DNA of 47,962 nucleotides from an uncultured Ruminiclostridium sp. (GTDB taxonomy: Bacteria > Bacillota > Clostridia > Oscillospirales > Ruminococcaceae), in assembly GCA_947624435.1 (NCBI GenBank), contig CANQKE010000016.1:1-47962 (forward strand), given 5' to 3'. The position numbers were made by a program, and so were the translations under genes. Shown piece after piece: positions 1 through 6,690 of this stretch. The notes under the pieces were generated by a model. The model was not told where the DNA came from and made no database searches. It saw only the letters and a list, made by a program, of their open reading frames with translations. How positions within the stretch are numbered: the stretch's first letter is position 1; each line of letters starts with the position of its first letter.

Positions 1-52
1 AGGTAAAATGTTTGGCGAATGGAATGACTATGGCAGACTGTTAGATTATTAA
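1..52 (+). CDS. C-terminal fragment of a gene cut by the window edge
   Basis: A reading frame is open from base 2 and ends at TAA 50-52; the visible tail reads GKMFGEWNDYGRLLDY. The window edge removes the rest, so no family can be assigned. The hairpin at 83-115 lies 30 bases downstream. It may be the end of a real gene because the codons look ordinary, but 16 residues are weak support. Confidence 0.3.
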   Translation, partial: GKMFGEWNDYGRLLDY

Positions 53-82
53 ATTCCCGTTTATCGAAAAGAACAAATAAAA

Positions 83-115
83 AGCTCCTCACCTCCGATG
101 CGGAAGTGAGGAGCT
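83..115. terminator. Strong hairpin, probable terminator
   Basis: A ten-base perfect arm (83-92 with 106-115) continues after one mismatch into a TCCG/CGGA inner stem around an ATG loop. The run of A just before it gives a T-tract on the minus strand, so it reads best as a leftward terminator. It could also end the plus-strand fragment. Confidence 0.55.
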
Positions 116-213
116 GTATGTCTGTATTTGCGGTGCGTTAGACAAAGAAATACGACATGCGCGGTGTGGGCTTTTTTCGTCAAAGAAATGAGACACTACC
201 TTTTGCAAGCAAC

Positions 214-250
214 TTCGGCTATTTTTGAAATTTTATAAAAATCTGCCGAA
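214..250 (+). promoter_or_regulatory. Operator-like palindrome, copy 1
   Basis: TTCGGC at 214-219 is mirrored by GCCGAA at 245-250 around an A/T-rich centre. The same 37-base block recurs exactly 60 bases downstream (274-310) with 28 of 37 positions identical. Copy 1 lies just upstream of the -35 box of the ATPase gene promoter. Confidence 0.55.
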
Positions 251-256
251 TTTATA

Positions 257-310
257 TTGACTATTCGTTAAAATTCGGCTATAATAGAAATATAGTAAAA
301 ATTAGCCGCA
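257..310 (+). promoter_or_regulatory. Sigma-A promoter overlapped by operator copy 2
   Basis: TTGACT (257-262) and TATAAT (280-285) are separated by 17 bases, predicting a start near 292. The second copy of the palindromic block (274-310) covers the -10 box and the start point, so a bound protein would block initiation. Confidence 0.7.
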
Positions 311-334
311 AACTACTTGTATAGGTGCTACATT

Positions 335-1564
335 ATGAATTATATCTATCGACATATGGAAGACCGCATTTTAGAGTTGAGCAAAACTTACTCCGCGATC
401 CTTTTGACTGGTCCTCGACAGGCGGGGAAAACGACCATGCTGCAGAAACTGGCAGAGAAGGAGAATATAGGTCGTGAATATGTGACGCTGGACGATTTGA
501 CGCAGCGTGACATGGCAAAGAATGATCCCGCGCTTTTCCTCCAGATCCATAAGCCTCCGTTGTTTATCGATGAGGTGCAATATGCGCCGGAGCTGTTTAC
601 TTATATAAAGATCCATGTTGATAAGCACCATAATCCAGGTGATTTTTGGCTGACCGGTTCTCAAATTTTCCGACTTATGAAAGGCGTGCAGGAATCGCTT
701 GCGGGTCGTGTGGCGCTTCTTCATATGTCACCCATGTCACAGCGGGAAATCATAGGCGCTCCTTGTGTGCCGTTTACAACGGATATAGAACGCTTTCTTG
801 CAGAGCGAAATCAGATACATCCTGTCACCACCCCTGAGTTATTTGAACGCATATGGCGGGGCTCTATGCCCGGTCTTGTCAGCGGACAGTATTCAGACCG
901 AAATATCTTTTACTCTTCTTATCTTTCTACCTATATGGAGCGGGATGTTCGGGAGCTTTCGGGCAATGTGGACGCATTGAAATTCAATCGCTTTGTGACC
1001 GCAGTCGCCGCCCGTTGCTCGCAGCTGCTGAATTATAAGGCGCTGGCGGATGATGTCGATATAGACATTCAAATTTCAAAGGCGTGGATAAATATTCTTG
1101 AAACGTTAGGGATAATATTCCTTCTGCACCCGTATTCCAATAACGTCCTCAAGCGCACCATTAAGACGCCGAAGGTGTATTTCTATGACACCGGATTGGT
1201 CTGCTACCTGACCCGTTGGTCATCCCCGGAGGTGACCGAGAGTGGGGCAATGAGCGGCGCTTTGCTTGAGAATTTAGCCGTGTCGGAGATCATGAAAAGC
1301 TATCAGAATGCAGGACTGGAGCCGTACCTTTACTTTTACCGTGACCGTGATTCCAAAGAGATCGACGTAATTCTTGAGGGCGACGGCAAGCTCTGCCCGC
1401 TGGAAATTAAAAAGACCGCCACGCCGGATAAACGCCTTACCCGCGTCTTCGGCGTCATAGACAAATCTCCACTCCGGCTCGGCACAGGCGCCGTCCTCTG
1501 CGTGGCGGAGCAATTCAGTGCATTTGACAAGGACAATCTGATCGTACCGATTTGGATGATATGA
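335..1564 (+). CDS. AAA family ATPase with DUF4143 domain
   Basis: This 409-residue protein has the AAA_14 plus DUF4143 layout. The Walker A motif is GPRQAGKT at about residues 26-33 and the Walker B is PLFIDEVQ at about 75-82; a sensor-like LTGSQ follows. The C-terminal third (FYRDRDSKEIDVILE and CPLEIKKT) resembles the PD-(D/E)XK-like end typical of DUF4143 proteins. ATG 335 is preferred over the upstream TTG at 317 because AGGTG at 322-326 sits at good spacing. These proteins are widespread, often in accessory regions, and their cellular role is unsettled. It is monocistronic, and a duplicated palindrome overlaps its promoter, which suggests autoregulation or repression. Family assignment is confident; function is not. 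Confidence 0.9.
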   Translation: MNYIYRHMEDRILELSKTYSAILLTGPRQAGKTTMLQKLAEKENIGREYVTLDDLTQRDMAKNDPALFLQIHKPPLFIDEVQYAPELFTYIKIHVDKHHNPGDFWLTGSQIFRLMKGVQESLAGRVALLHMSPMSQREIIGAPCVPFTTDIERFLAERNQIHPVTTPELFERIWRGSMPGLVSGQYSDRNIFYSSYLSTYMERDVRELSGNVDALKFNRFVTAVAARCSQLLNYKALADDVDIDIQISKAWINILETLGIIFLLHPYSNNVLKRTIKTPKVYFYDTGLVCYLTRWSSPEVTESGAMSGALLENLAVSEIMKSYQNAGLEPYLYFYRDRDSKEIDVILEGDGKLCPLEIKKTATPDKRLTRVFGVIDKSPLRLGTGAVLCVAEQFSAFDKDNLIVPIWMI

Positions 1565-1583
1565 AAATAATAATTTATGAGAA

Positions 1584-1611
1584 GGCATGACATTCAATAG
1601 AATGGCATGTC
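1584..1611 (+). terminator. Hairpin after the ATPase gene
   Basis: Twelve-base arms (1584-1595 and 1600-1611) pair with one wobble and one mismatch around an AATA loop, 20 bases after the stop codon. No T-run follows, so termination activity is uncertain. Confidence 0.35.
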
Positions 1612-1705
1612 TGTTATCGGCAAATAGTCATATAAGGACATAGGGATAAATGTTGATTTTTTTCGATAATTGGATACGCTATAAAAGTAGAAAAGGAAGT
1701 GCGGT

Positions 1706-1901
1706 TTGGACTATTTACCCGTCAAAGAAATCACTGTGCTTTGGAAGATCTCCGAGCGCAGCGTATAGAATTACTGCACGGCAGGTCATGATCCCTTATG
1801 ACGCCTCAAAAGGGATGACATCAAAGGCTATCGTGGAGAAATACCACGTTACTAAACAATCGGCAGATTACAGGGTGAAACAGGATAGACAGAAAAAATA
1901 A
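1706..1901 (+). pseudogene. Decayed helix-turn-helix gene fused to the tail of another gene
   Basis: A TTG at 1706 with AAAGGAAG at 1692-1699 opens a frame reading DYLPVKEITVLWKISERSV. This is the start of a MerR/excisionase-type helix-turn-helix protein, but it is cut by TAG at 1766-1768. Beyond the stop, residues NYCTAG still fit the family. From about 1788 a different frame carries MIPYDASKGMTSK and KYHVTKQSADYRVK, which resemble the C-terminal part of an ImmA/IrrE-type protein, ending at TAA 1899-1901. The two pieces are in different frames, so this looks like a deletion that joined two neighbouring genes, followed by decay. The identity of the second piece is tentative. Confidence 0.55.
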
Positions 1902-1951
1902 GACAAGCATTATTGAAAGGGGTGATGCCTTTGATTGCTTTAGTGTCTGAC

Positions 1952-2029
1952 AAAGAAAACGCATTGTCAAGTTGCCGCTAACAACAAAACAATGCGCTTT
2001 AGGGAGTTATGATGTAATCATAACAGCTT
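1952..2029 (-). ncRNA. Candidate small RNA of about 75 bases
   Basis: The leftward promoter at 2036-2065 predicts a start near 2029. The transcript would begin with a perfect inverted repeat (2006-2013 with 2017-2024). It would end at a stem of CGCATTGT/ACAATGCG (1960-1967 with 1989-1996) followed on the minus strand by TTTTCTTT. No open frame of useful length lies on this strand. It could instead be a leftover promoter and leader of a deleted gene. Confidence 0.4.
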
Positions 2030-2035
2030 TAATTT

Positions 2036-2065
2036 ATTATATCATAGCTTCCTTTACTTTGTCAA
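2036..2065 (-). promoter_or_regulatory. Leftward promoter, no gene behind it
   Basis: On the minus strand TTGACA (2060-2065) and TATAAT (2036-2041) match consensus with an 18-base spacer. It points away from the DUF4417 gene into a gene-poor stretch. Confidence 0.6.
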
Positions 2066-2120
2066 TTCAAAATTAGTAAAAATTTTTTGACGCCGTTTTA
2101 ATCGGCAGAAAGGAGAAGCT

Positions 2121-2744
2121 ATGACTTCTTTAGAGATGAGAAATGATCCTCTGTTTACGAGGAATGAGTTCAAAACTTATGGCAAGTGGGATATTCCTGT
2201 AATAAACAAACAGGATATTCCTCTTGACGATGTTCGACTTATTGCATATTCTGACACAAGACGGAATGACAGAGCAGAGAATACTGCTTGCGGAGTACAC
2301 TTTTTTATTGATGATTACCGCTTTATGGGTATTTACAAAAATCCTGAGAGAAGCATCGAGAAGCTCTCACAATATGCGTTTCTGCTTACTCCCGATTACT
2401 CAACTTATTCTGATATGAACTATTGGAGGCAGCTTGAAAGTGTTGCTCATAGTCGTTGGGTAGGAGCATATTGGCAGAGTATGGGACTGAAAGTAGTGCC
2501 CACTATGACATGGAGTGACAGCAGAAGCTACACTTTTTGTAACGACGGTGTTGAAAATGGCAGTGTTGTGGCAATTGGTATGATCGGCTGCAAGCGTTCA
2601 AAAATTGAATTTCTGCGTGGATATAACAATATGCTTAAAACTGTTGAGCCAAGTGCTGTTATATGCTTTGGCGAACCTTTCAAAGAAATGGATGGTAATC
2701 TCATTGTTGTGGGCTATCGTAAATCAAGAAAGGTGGTGCGCTGA
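2121..2744 (+). CDS. DUF4417 domain protein
   Basis: This 207-residue protein matches the DUF4417 family: an early DPLFTRNEF segment, a long central region with paired YWR and YWQSMGLKVVPT segments, and a C-terminal VICFGEPF. The family is common in phages and mobile elements of Firmicutes and has no settled function. ATG 2121 is preceded by AAAGGAGA at about 2110-2117. The next gene starts two bases after the stop, so the three genes from here to 3415 look like one transcript. No clear rightward promoter is visible; the strong promoter in the upstream gap points left. Confidence 0.85.
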   Translation: MTSLEMRNDPLFTRNEFKTYGKWDIPVINKQDIPLDDVRLIAYSDTRRNDRAENTACGVHFFIDDYRFMGIYKNPERSIEKLSQYAFLLTPDYSTYSDMNYWRQLESVAHSRWVGAYWQSMGLKVVPTMTWSDSRSYTFCNDGVENGSVVAIGMIGCKRSKIEFLRGYNNMLKTVEPSAVICFGEPFKEMDGNLIVVGYRKSRKVVR

Positions 2745-2745
2745 T

Positions 2746-3132
2746 ATGGGTGGAAGAGGAACTTATGCAGCAGGGAATAATGTTTCGTATACCTATGAAA
2801 CCGTTGGATATGTTAGTGATGCAAAAGTTTTGTTCGGAAAGCCCGAAACAGGCTTACACGACTTACCCGCTGAAGCGCATTCAAGCAATGTATATATTAA
2901 GTTACATAGTGACGGAACATTAAACATGATGAGGGTTTATGATAGTGATCACTACCTAACTGCTGAGATAGCGTATCACCCTGAGCCTGATTTAACAGGA
3001 AATCATAAACCTGTATTGCATATTCACTACTATGACCGAAATTTAAAGCGGACTAATGCAGCTTACTTAGACTATGAAACATTTAAAAAGTATGAAAAGT
3101 ATCTTGTAGGAAGGAAATGGTATAATGATTGA
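2746..3132 (+). CDS. Phage-like small protein starting MGGRG
   Basis: A 128-residue protein. The glycine-rich start MGGRGTYAAGN is typical of proteins next to DUF4417 and head-morphogenesis genes in phages of Firmicutes. The rest is rich in Tyr, His and Asp (VYIKLHSDGTLNMMRVYD, HIHYYDRNL) and has no membrane segment or signal peptide. ATG 2746 follows AAAGGTGG, and the DUF4417 gene stops at 2744. The frame is open further upstream, but that part overlaps the neighbour and is not likely to be used. Its 3' end overlaps the next gene by eight bases. Function is unknown; a cargo or toxin-like role is only a guess. Confidence 0.75.
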   Translation: MGGRGTYAAGNNVSYTYETVGYVSDAKVLFGKPETGLHDLPAEAHSSNVYIKLHSDGTLNMMRVYDSDHYLTAEIAYHPEPDLTGNHKPVLHIHYYDRNLKRTNAAYLDYETFKKYEKYLVGRKWYND

Positions 3133-3415
3133 CGGAAATGCAAAGGATTTCATAGAAAAGCTTCACTATGAAGACCATTATGTGATTTATAATGGGGATA
3201 AGTTTTTCTTTAATGGTTGTCGGACTAAAACATTACCTAAGGGGAGTGTAGAATATGTCAGCCTTGAAGTATATAATCTTACAACAGATGAAACGATTTT
3301 TGCAACCAAAAAAGTTTCTGCTTCTGACTGCATAATAGCATTTGAAGAAGCGCCAATTTGGGGTGGAAAAGCATTTTGGGAAATTGAAAGCGATATGCAA
3401 TGGGTCGATGAATAA
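3125..3415 (+). CDS. Small acidic protein, function unknown
   Basis: A 96-residue cytosolic protein, starting at ATG 3125 with AGGAAGGA upstream and overlapping the previous gene by eight bases. It is acidic, with aromatic clusters (HYVIYNGDKFFFNG; GGKAFWEIESDMQWVDE) and predicted beta-rich character. I do not recognise the family. The tight overlap with the Tyr/His-rich protein before it is the arrangement often seen for effector and partner genes, but nothing in the sequence proves that. Confidence 0.7.
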   Translation: MIDGNAKDFIEKLHYEDHYVIYNGDKFFFNGCRTKTLPKGSVEYVSLEVYNLTTDETIFATKKVSASDCIIAFEEAPIWGGKAFWEIESDMQWVDE

Positions 3416-3442
3416 GATAAACGGAAAAGAAGTACAGCTAAA

Positions 3443-3511
3443 ATGACATGTCAGGAGTTTACGGATTGGCAGCTTTGGGGAAAGTTACCGAGAGAACACA
3501 AAACCGTCTAA
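3443..3511 (+). pseudogene. Possible phage gene remnant
   Basis: A 22-codon frame (MTCQEFTDWQLWGKL and a short tail) follows the cassette. The EFTDWQLW stretch looks like a small phage structural or assembly protein, but no ribosome-binding site is convincing and the frame stops quickly. Low confidence. Confidence 0.2.
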
Positions 3512-3537
3512 ATCTACGTTTCAGTAAACAAAGAAAA

Positions 3538-3564
3538 GCTGACGTTACAATTTACAACGTCAGC
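3538..3564. terminator. Bidirectional terminator
   Basis: GCTGACGTT (3538-3546) pairs perfectly with AACGTCAGC (3556-3564), with AAAA before and TTTT after. It can end both the plus-strand cassette and the minus-strand tRNA-Pro. Confidence 0.85.
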
Positions 3565-3571
3565 CTTTTGG

Positions 3572-3644
3572 TCGGGGTGACCGGATTCGAACCGACGACA
3601 TCCAGTTCCCAAAACTGGCGCGCTACCAACTGCGCTACACCCCG
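3572..3644 (-). tRNA. tRNA-Pro (anticodon UGG)
   Basis: The minus strand folds as a full cloverleaf with a CGGGGTG/CACCCCG acceptor, discriminator A, TTCGAAT T-loop and the anticodon loop TTTGGGA between CCAGT and ACTGG. The anticodon is TGG. CCA is not encoded. Confidence 0.95.
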
Positions 3645-3671
3645 GTGTTATTTCTGTAATCTTGCTATAAT

Positions 3672-3700
3672 ATTTTATCACAACGGCGCTGAGTTGTCAA
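3672..3700 (-). promoter_or_regulatory. Promoter of tRNA-Pro
   Basis: On the minus strand TTGACA (3695-3700) and TAAAAT (3672-3677) have a 17-base spacer and point into the tRNA. Confidence 0.75.
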
Positions 3701-3730
3701 GAGCAAGCCGCTTAGCGTAAGATATCAAAA

Positions 3731-3760
3731 AGCCCGTTCAGACTTTTGCCTGAACGGGCT
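3731..3760 (-). terminator. Terminator of the flavodiiron gene
   Basis: AGCCCGTTCAG (3731-3741) pairs with CTGAACGGGCT (3750-3760), followed on the minus strand by TTTT, 17 bases past the stop. Confidence 0.9.
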
Positions 3761-3776
3761 TTTGGTTTAGTTTGTT

Positions 3777-5573
3777 TTATTTGATCGGCTCAAAATCCGC
3801 AGCGCCGTGCTTGCACAGTGGGCAGATAAAGTCGTCGGGCAGCTCGTCGCCCTCGTAGATATATCCGCAGATCTTGCAGACAAAGCCCTTTTTGCCCTCT
3901 GTTTGCGGCTTGGGTTTAACGTTCTGCTGGTAGTAGGTATACGTCATGGTGTCCTTGTCGGAGATAACTCTCGCTTCGGTCACGCTGCATATAAACATAC
4001 CGTGTGTGCCAAGGTCGACATACTGCTCCACCTTTAGCGACAAGAACGCGTTTATATATCTCGGCAGGAATACCAGTCCGTTGTCGGAACGCAAGAGCTC
4101 GATTCCGCTGAACTTGTCAGATGTTCTTCCACTCTGGAATCCGAAGGTTTCAAACACCTTGAACGGCGCTTCAGTTGAAAGGCAGCAGACGTTCATCTTG
4201 CCGGTCTGTTTGATAACATGATAAGAATAATTTTCCTTATTGATATTTACTGCCACGCGGTAAGGATTATCGGTAAGCTGCGTAACGGTATTTACGATAA
4301 GTCCGTTATCCTTTGCGCCGTCGTTTGAGGTAACTACATACAATCCGTAGCCTATCTTGAACAGCGCGGACATATCCTGCTTGTTAGCGGTTTCGGTATG
4401 CTGGGCGATATAATCCTTGCAAAGCTCGTCCGCAAGCTCTTCTATCTGCTGACGGCTCTCGTCGCTAAGCGCGGAAAGCAGTTTGACGGTAGTGTTTGCG
4501 TAGGTTATGTTCTTGCAGGGCTCCAGCATTTTAAGCATAGTCTTAGCGGCAAGCGGCGCCCACGAGCCGTTTTCCATAAGCGCGACCGTGCGGTTCTGAT
4601 AACCGCGCTCGGTAAGATGGTCGATAAAGGTCCTCATGAACGGGAAAATATCGGCGTTGTAGGTGGTGGTGGCAAGCACAAGCTTGTTGTATCTAAACGC
4701 GTCCTCCACCGCCTCTGCCATATCCTCGCGCGCAAGGTCGGTAACTACCACCTTAGGACAGCCCTTTGCGGCTAACTTTCCAGCGAGAAGCTGTACTGCC
4801 TCTTTGGTATGACCGTATACCGAGGTATAGGCTATCATGATGCCCTCGCTCTCCGGACGGTAGGACGACCATATATCATAAAGGTTGATATAATGGGAAA
4901 GATCCTCTTTCAGCACCGGACCGTGAGTAGGGCAGATAGTCTGTATATCCAGCTCCGCCGCTTTTTTAAGCAGCCGCTGTACCTGCGCGCCGTATTTTCC
5001 GACTATGCCGATGTAGTACCTGCGCGCCTCGCAGTCCCATTCCTCGTCGACGTCTAAAGCACCGAATTTTCCGAATCCGTCGGCGGAGAAAAGTACCTTG
5101 TCACAGCTGTCATAGGTAACTATTACCTCCGGCCAGTGTACCATCGGCGCGGTAATGAAGGTGAGCGTGTGCTTTCCTAAGCAAAGCGTGTTGCCCTCTC
5201 CTACCACTATGCGGCGGTCGGAATAATCCTTGCCGAAGAATTGTCCCATCATGGTAAATGCCTTTGCCGACGCGACTATCGTAGTATCGGGGTAGAGCTT
5301 CATAAAATTAGCGATGTTGCCGGCGTGGTCGGGCTCCATATGCTGTACGATAAGATAGTCCGGCTTGCGTTGTCCGAGAGCCGCCGTTATATTGTCCAGC
5401 CACTCGTGAGCAAAACGCGCGTCTACGGTGTCCATTATAGCCGTCTTATCGTCAAGTATAGCGTAGGAATTGTACGCCATGCCGTTCGGTACGATATACT
5501 GACCCTCAAAAAGGTCGATATCGTGGTCGTTTACTCCGATGTATTTAATGTCATCGGTTACTTTTATTTCCAT
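3777..5573 (-). CDS. Flavodiiron protein fused to flavin reductase and rubredoxin
   Basis: A 598-residue cytosolic oxygen or nitric-oxide reductase. Residues 1-240 form the metallo-beta-lactamase-like diiron domain with H78-x-E80-x-D82-H83, H146, D165 and H217. Residues about 245-400 are a flavodoxin domain (IAYTSVYGHTKEAV). About 420-555 is a flavin-reductase-like domain, and 562-598 is a rubredoxin with C566/C569 and C584/C587. The usual flavodiiron core is about 400 residues, so this form carries its own electron-transfer modules. The start is M at 5573, after AAGGAGG; the 20-residue upstream extension lies over the promoter leader. It has its own promoter and terminator. It likely removes oxygen in an anaerobe. 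Confidence 0.93.
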   Translation of the reverse strand: MEIKVTDDIKYIGVNDHDIDLFEGQYIVPNGMAYNSYAILDDKTAIMDTVDARFAHEWLDNITAALGQRKPDYLIVQHMEPDHAGNIANFMKLYPDTTIVASAKAFTMMGQFFGKDYSDRRIVVGEGNTLCLGKHTLTFITAPMVHWPEVIVTYDSCDKVLFSADGFGKFGALDVDEEWDCEARRYYIGIVGKYGAQVQRLLKKAAELDIQTICPTHGPVLKEDLSHYINLYDIWSSYRPESEGIMIAYTSVYGHTKEAVQLLAGKLAAKGCPKVVVTDLAREDMAEAVEDAFRYNKLVLATTTYNADIFPFMRTFIDHLTERGYQNRTVALMENGSWAPLAAKTMLKMLEPCKNITYANTTVKLLSALSDESRQQIEELADELCKDYIAQHTETANKQDMSALFKIGYGLYVVTSNDGAKDNGLIVNTVTQLTDNPYRVAVNINKENYSYHVIKQTGKMNVCCLSTEAPFKVFETFGFQSGRTSDKFSGIELLRSDNGLVFLPRYINAFLSLKVEQYVDLGTHGMFICSVTEARVISDKDTMTYTYYQQNVKPKPQTEGKKGFVCKICGYIYEGDELPDDFICPLCKHGAADFEPIK

Positions 5574-5604
5574 GTTGATCCTCCTTAATTTTTTGTCTTT
5601 ATTA

Positions 5605-5633
5605 ATTATACAATGTTTTCCTTGATTTTTCAA
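5605..5633 (-). promoter_or_regulatory. Promoter of the flavodiiron gene
   Basis: On the minus strand TTGAAA (5628-5633) and TATAAT (5605-5610) are 17 bases apart, about 32 bases before the start codon. Confidence 0.8.
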
Positions 5634-5719
5634 TAGTATTCGGAAAAATCAAATAAAATCTATGGATTTTTCATGCTTAAACGATGATTCTCCAAAATCG
5701 GGAATCGCCGCTTTAGGGG

Positions 5720-5748
5720 TTGAAAATAAATAGTATCTATGGTATAAT
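5720..5748 (+). promoter_or_regulatory. Promoter of the SPFH/zinc-ribbon operon
   Basis: TTGAAA (5720-5725) and TATAAT (5743-5748) have a 17-base spacer, predicting a start near 5755, right at the first cloverleaf repeat. The 11-base stretch TATGGTATAAT that ends this promoter (5738-5748) is repeated at 5897-5907. Confidence 0.7.
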
Positions 5749-5756
5749 AACCTCAG

Positions 5757-5820
5757 TCAGTCGATTTGACAAGTCAAATCTCCGCCGCTTGTGCGGCAGC
5801 CTGCTTACGCAGGCGACTGA
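5757..5820 (+). repeat. Cloverleaf-like palindromic element 1
   Basis: An outer stem TCAGTCG/CGACTGA (5757-5763 with 5814-5820) encloses three hairpins: ATTTGAC/GTCAAAT (5764-5770 with 5773-5779), GCCGC/GCGGC (5784-5788 with 5793-5797, loop TTGT) and GCCTGC/GCAGGC (5799-5804 with 5809-5814, loop TTAC). It would lie at the 5' end of the operon's leader RNA. Confidence 0.75.
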
Positions 5821-5831
5821 GAACATTGTAT

Positions 5832-5900
5832 CATAAATTTGGGCGTTTCGCGCCCGACGGCTTACGCCGTCCGCGTCTGACTAGTCAGACGCAATTTATG
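5832..5900 (+). repeat. Cloverleaf-like palindromic element 2
   Basis: An outer stem CATAAATT/AATTTATG (5832-5839 with 5893-5900) encloses three hairpins: GGGCG/CGCCC (5841-5845 with 5851-5855), GACGGC/GCCGTC (5856-5861 with 5866-5871, loop TTAC) and GCGTCTGAC/GTCAGACGC (5873-5881 with 5884-5892). Same plan as element 1 but different stem sequences. Confidence 0.75.
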
Positions 5901-5952
5901 GTATAATTGTTACATAGAATTCTTAAGCCCTGTTAGCGAAAGGAAATCCGAG

Positions 5953-6681
5953 ATGGATATCAACAGTGAATTCAGGATAAACGACATACCTTACCCCGAC
6001 GCCTCCAAAGGGTATGAGCTTTTGCTTGACGGTGCGGGAAAATTCCGTATCGGGGTACTCGAAAACGGTATAACCGACGGAGCGGAGCAGGCGGTAATAA
6101 ATGCGATACCGCGCGCGTTTAAGTTTTGCGGGGAAAGAGGGATACCTTACAACACGATGGCCCACGATCCGGAATCCTTTACCATGATAATGAACGGTAT
6201 GCTTGCCGAGGAGTGGGATCAAAAAGGCATAGCGGTGATGGAATTTTATTTCACCGAGCTGTACCCGGACGAAGCAAGCGTAAAGGCGATAATAAACGAA
6301 AAGAAGAATCCCTCCGACAAGCTTATCTGTCACGTCTGCGGAGCTGACATGAGCCATTTACAGGGCGGAGACCTATGTACGCAGTGCGGGACAAAGCTTG
6401 TCGGCAGGAGAAAGCAGCGTATCTGCGGCGTTTGCGGCGCGGATATGAGCGAGAATAACGGTGATTTCTGCACTAAATGCGGCGCAAGACTGGACGGCGG
6501 CGCAAGACTTATCTGTCCGGTATGCGGTACGGATATGAGCGGGCATAGCGGAGATTTCTGCACCAGATGCGGGGCAAGGCTGAACGGCGGCAAAAAGCTT
6601 ATCTGTCAATCGTGCGGCGCTGACATGAGCGGGAAAACCGGAGATTTTTGCACCAAATGCGGGGCAAAGCTGGTAAGATAA
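5953..6681 (+). CDS. SPFH-tail protein with four zinc ribbons
   Basis: A 242-residue protein. Residues about 35-115 match the C-terminal half of the SPFH domain seen in the last gene of this operon: compare GIPYNTMAHDPESF with GLHYDQLPQHSADI, and the following KGIAVMEFYFTEL with RGIELMTVVFTSI. Residues about 122-242 hold four near-identical zinc ribbons, each CxxCGxDMS then DxCTxCGxxL, spaced about 31 residues. ATG 5953 follows AAAGGA. It heads an operon with spacings of 9, -1 and 10 bases to the next genes. It may be a zinc-binding adaptor working with the full SPFH protein; its role is unknown. Confidence 0.8.
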   Translation: MDINSEFRINDIPYPDASKGYELLLDGAGKFRIGVLENGITDGAEQAVINAIPRAFKFCGERGIPYNTMAHDPESFTMIMNGMLAEEWDQKGIAVMEFYFTELYPDEASVKAIINEKKNPSDKLICHVCGADMSHLQGGDLCTQCGTKLVGRRKQRICGVCGADMSENNGDFCTKCGARLDGGARLICPVCGTDMSGHSGDFCTRCGARLNGGKKLICQSCGADMSGKTGDFCTKCGAKLVR

Positions 6682-6690
6682 GGAGGCAAT

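Noticed and set aside
1-3650. A complete integrated phage or integrative element
   Set aside because: No integrase, attachment-site duplication or structural genes are visible; only small phage-like remnants can be supported.
3448-3720. A 90-codon plus-strand frame over tRNA-Pro
   Set aside because: Same reason: an artefact of the tRNA and terminator sequences.
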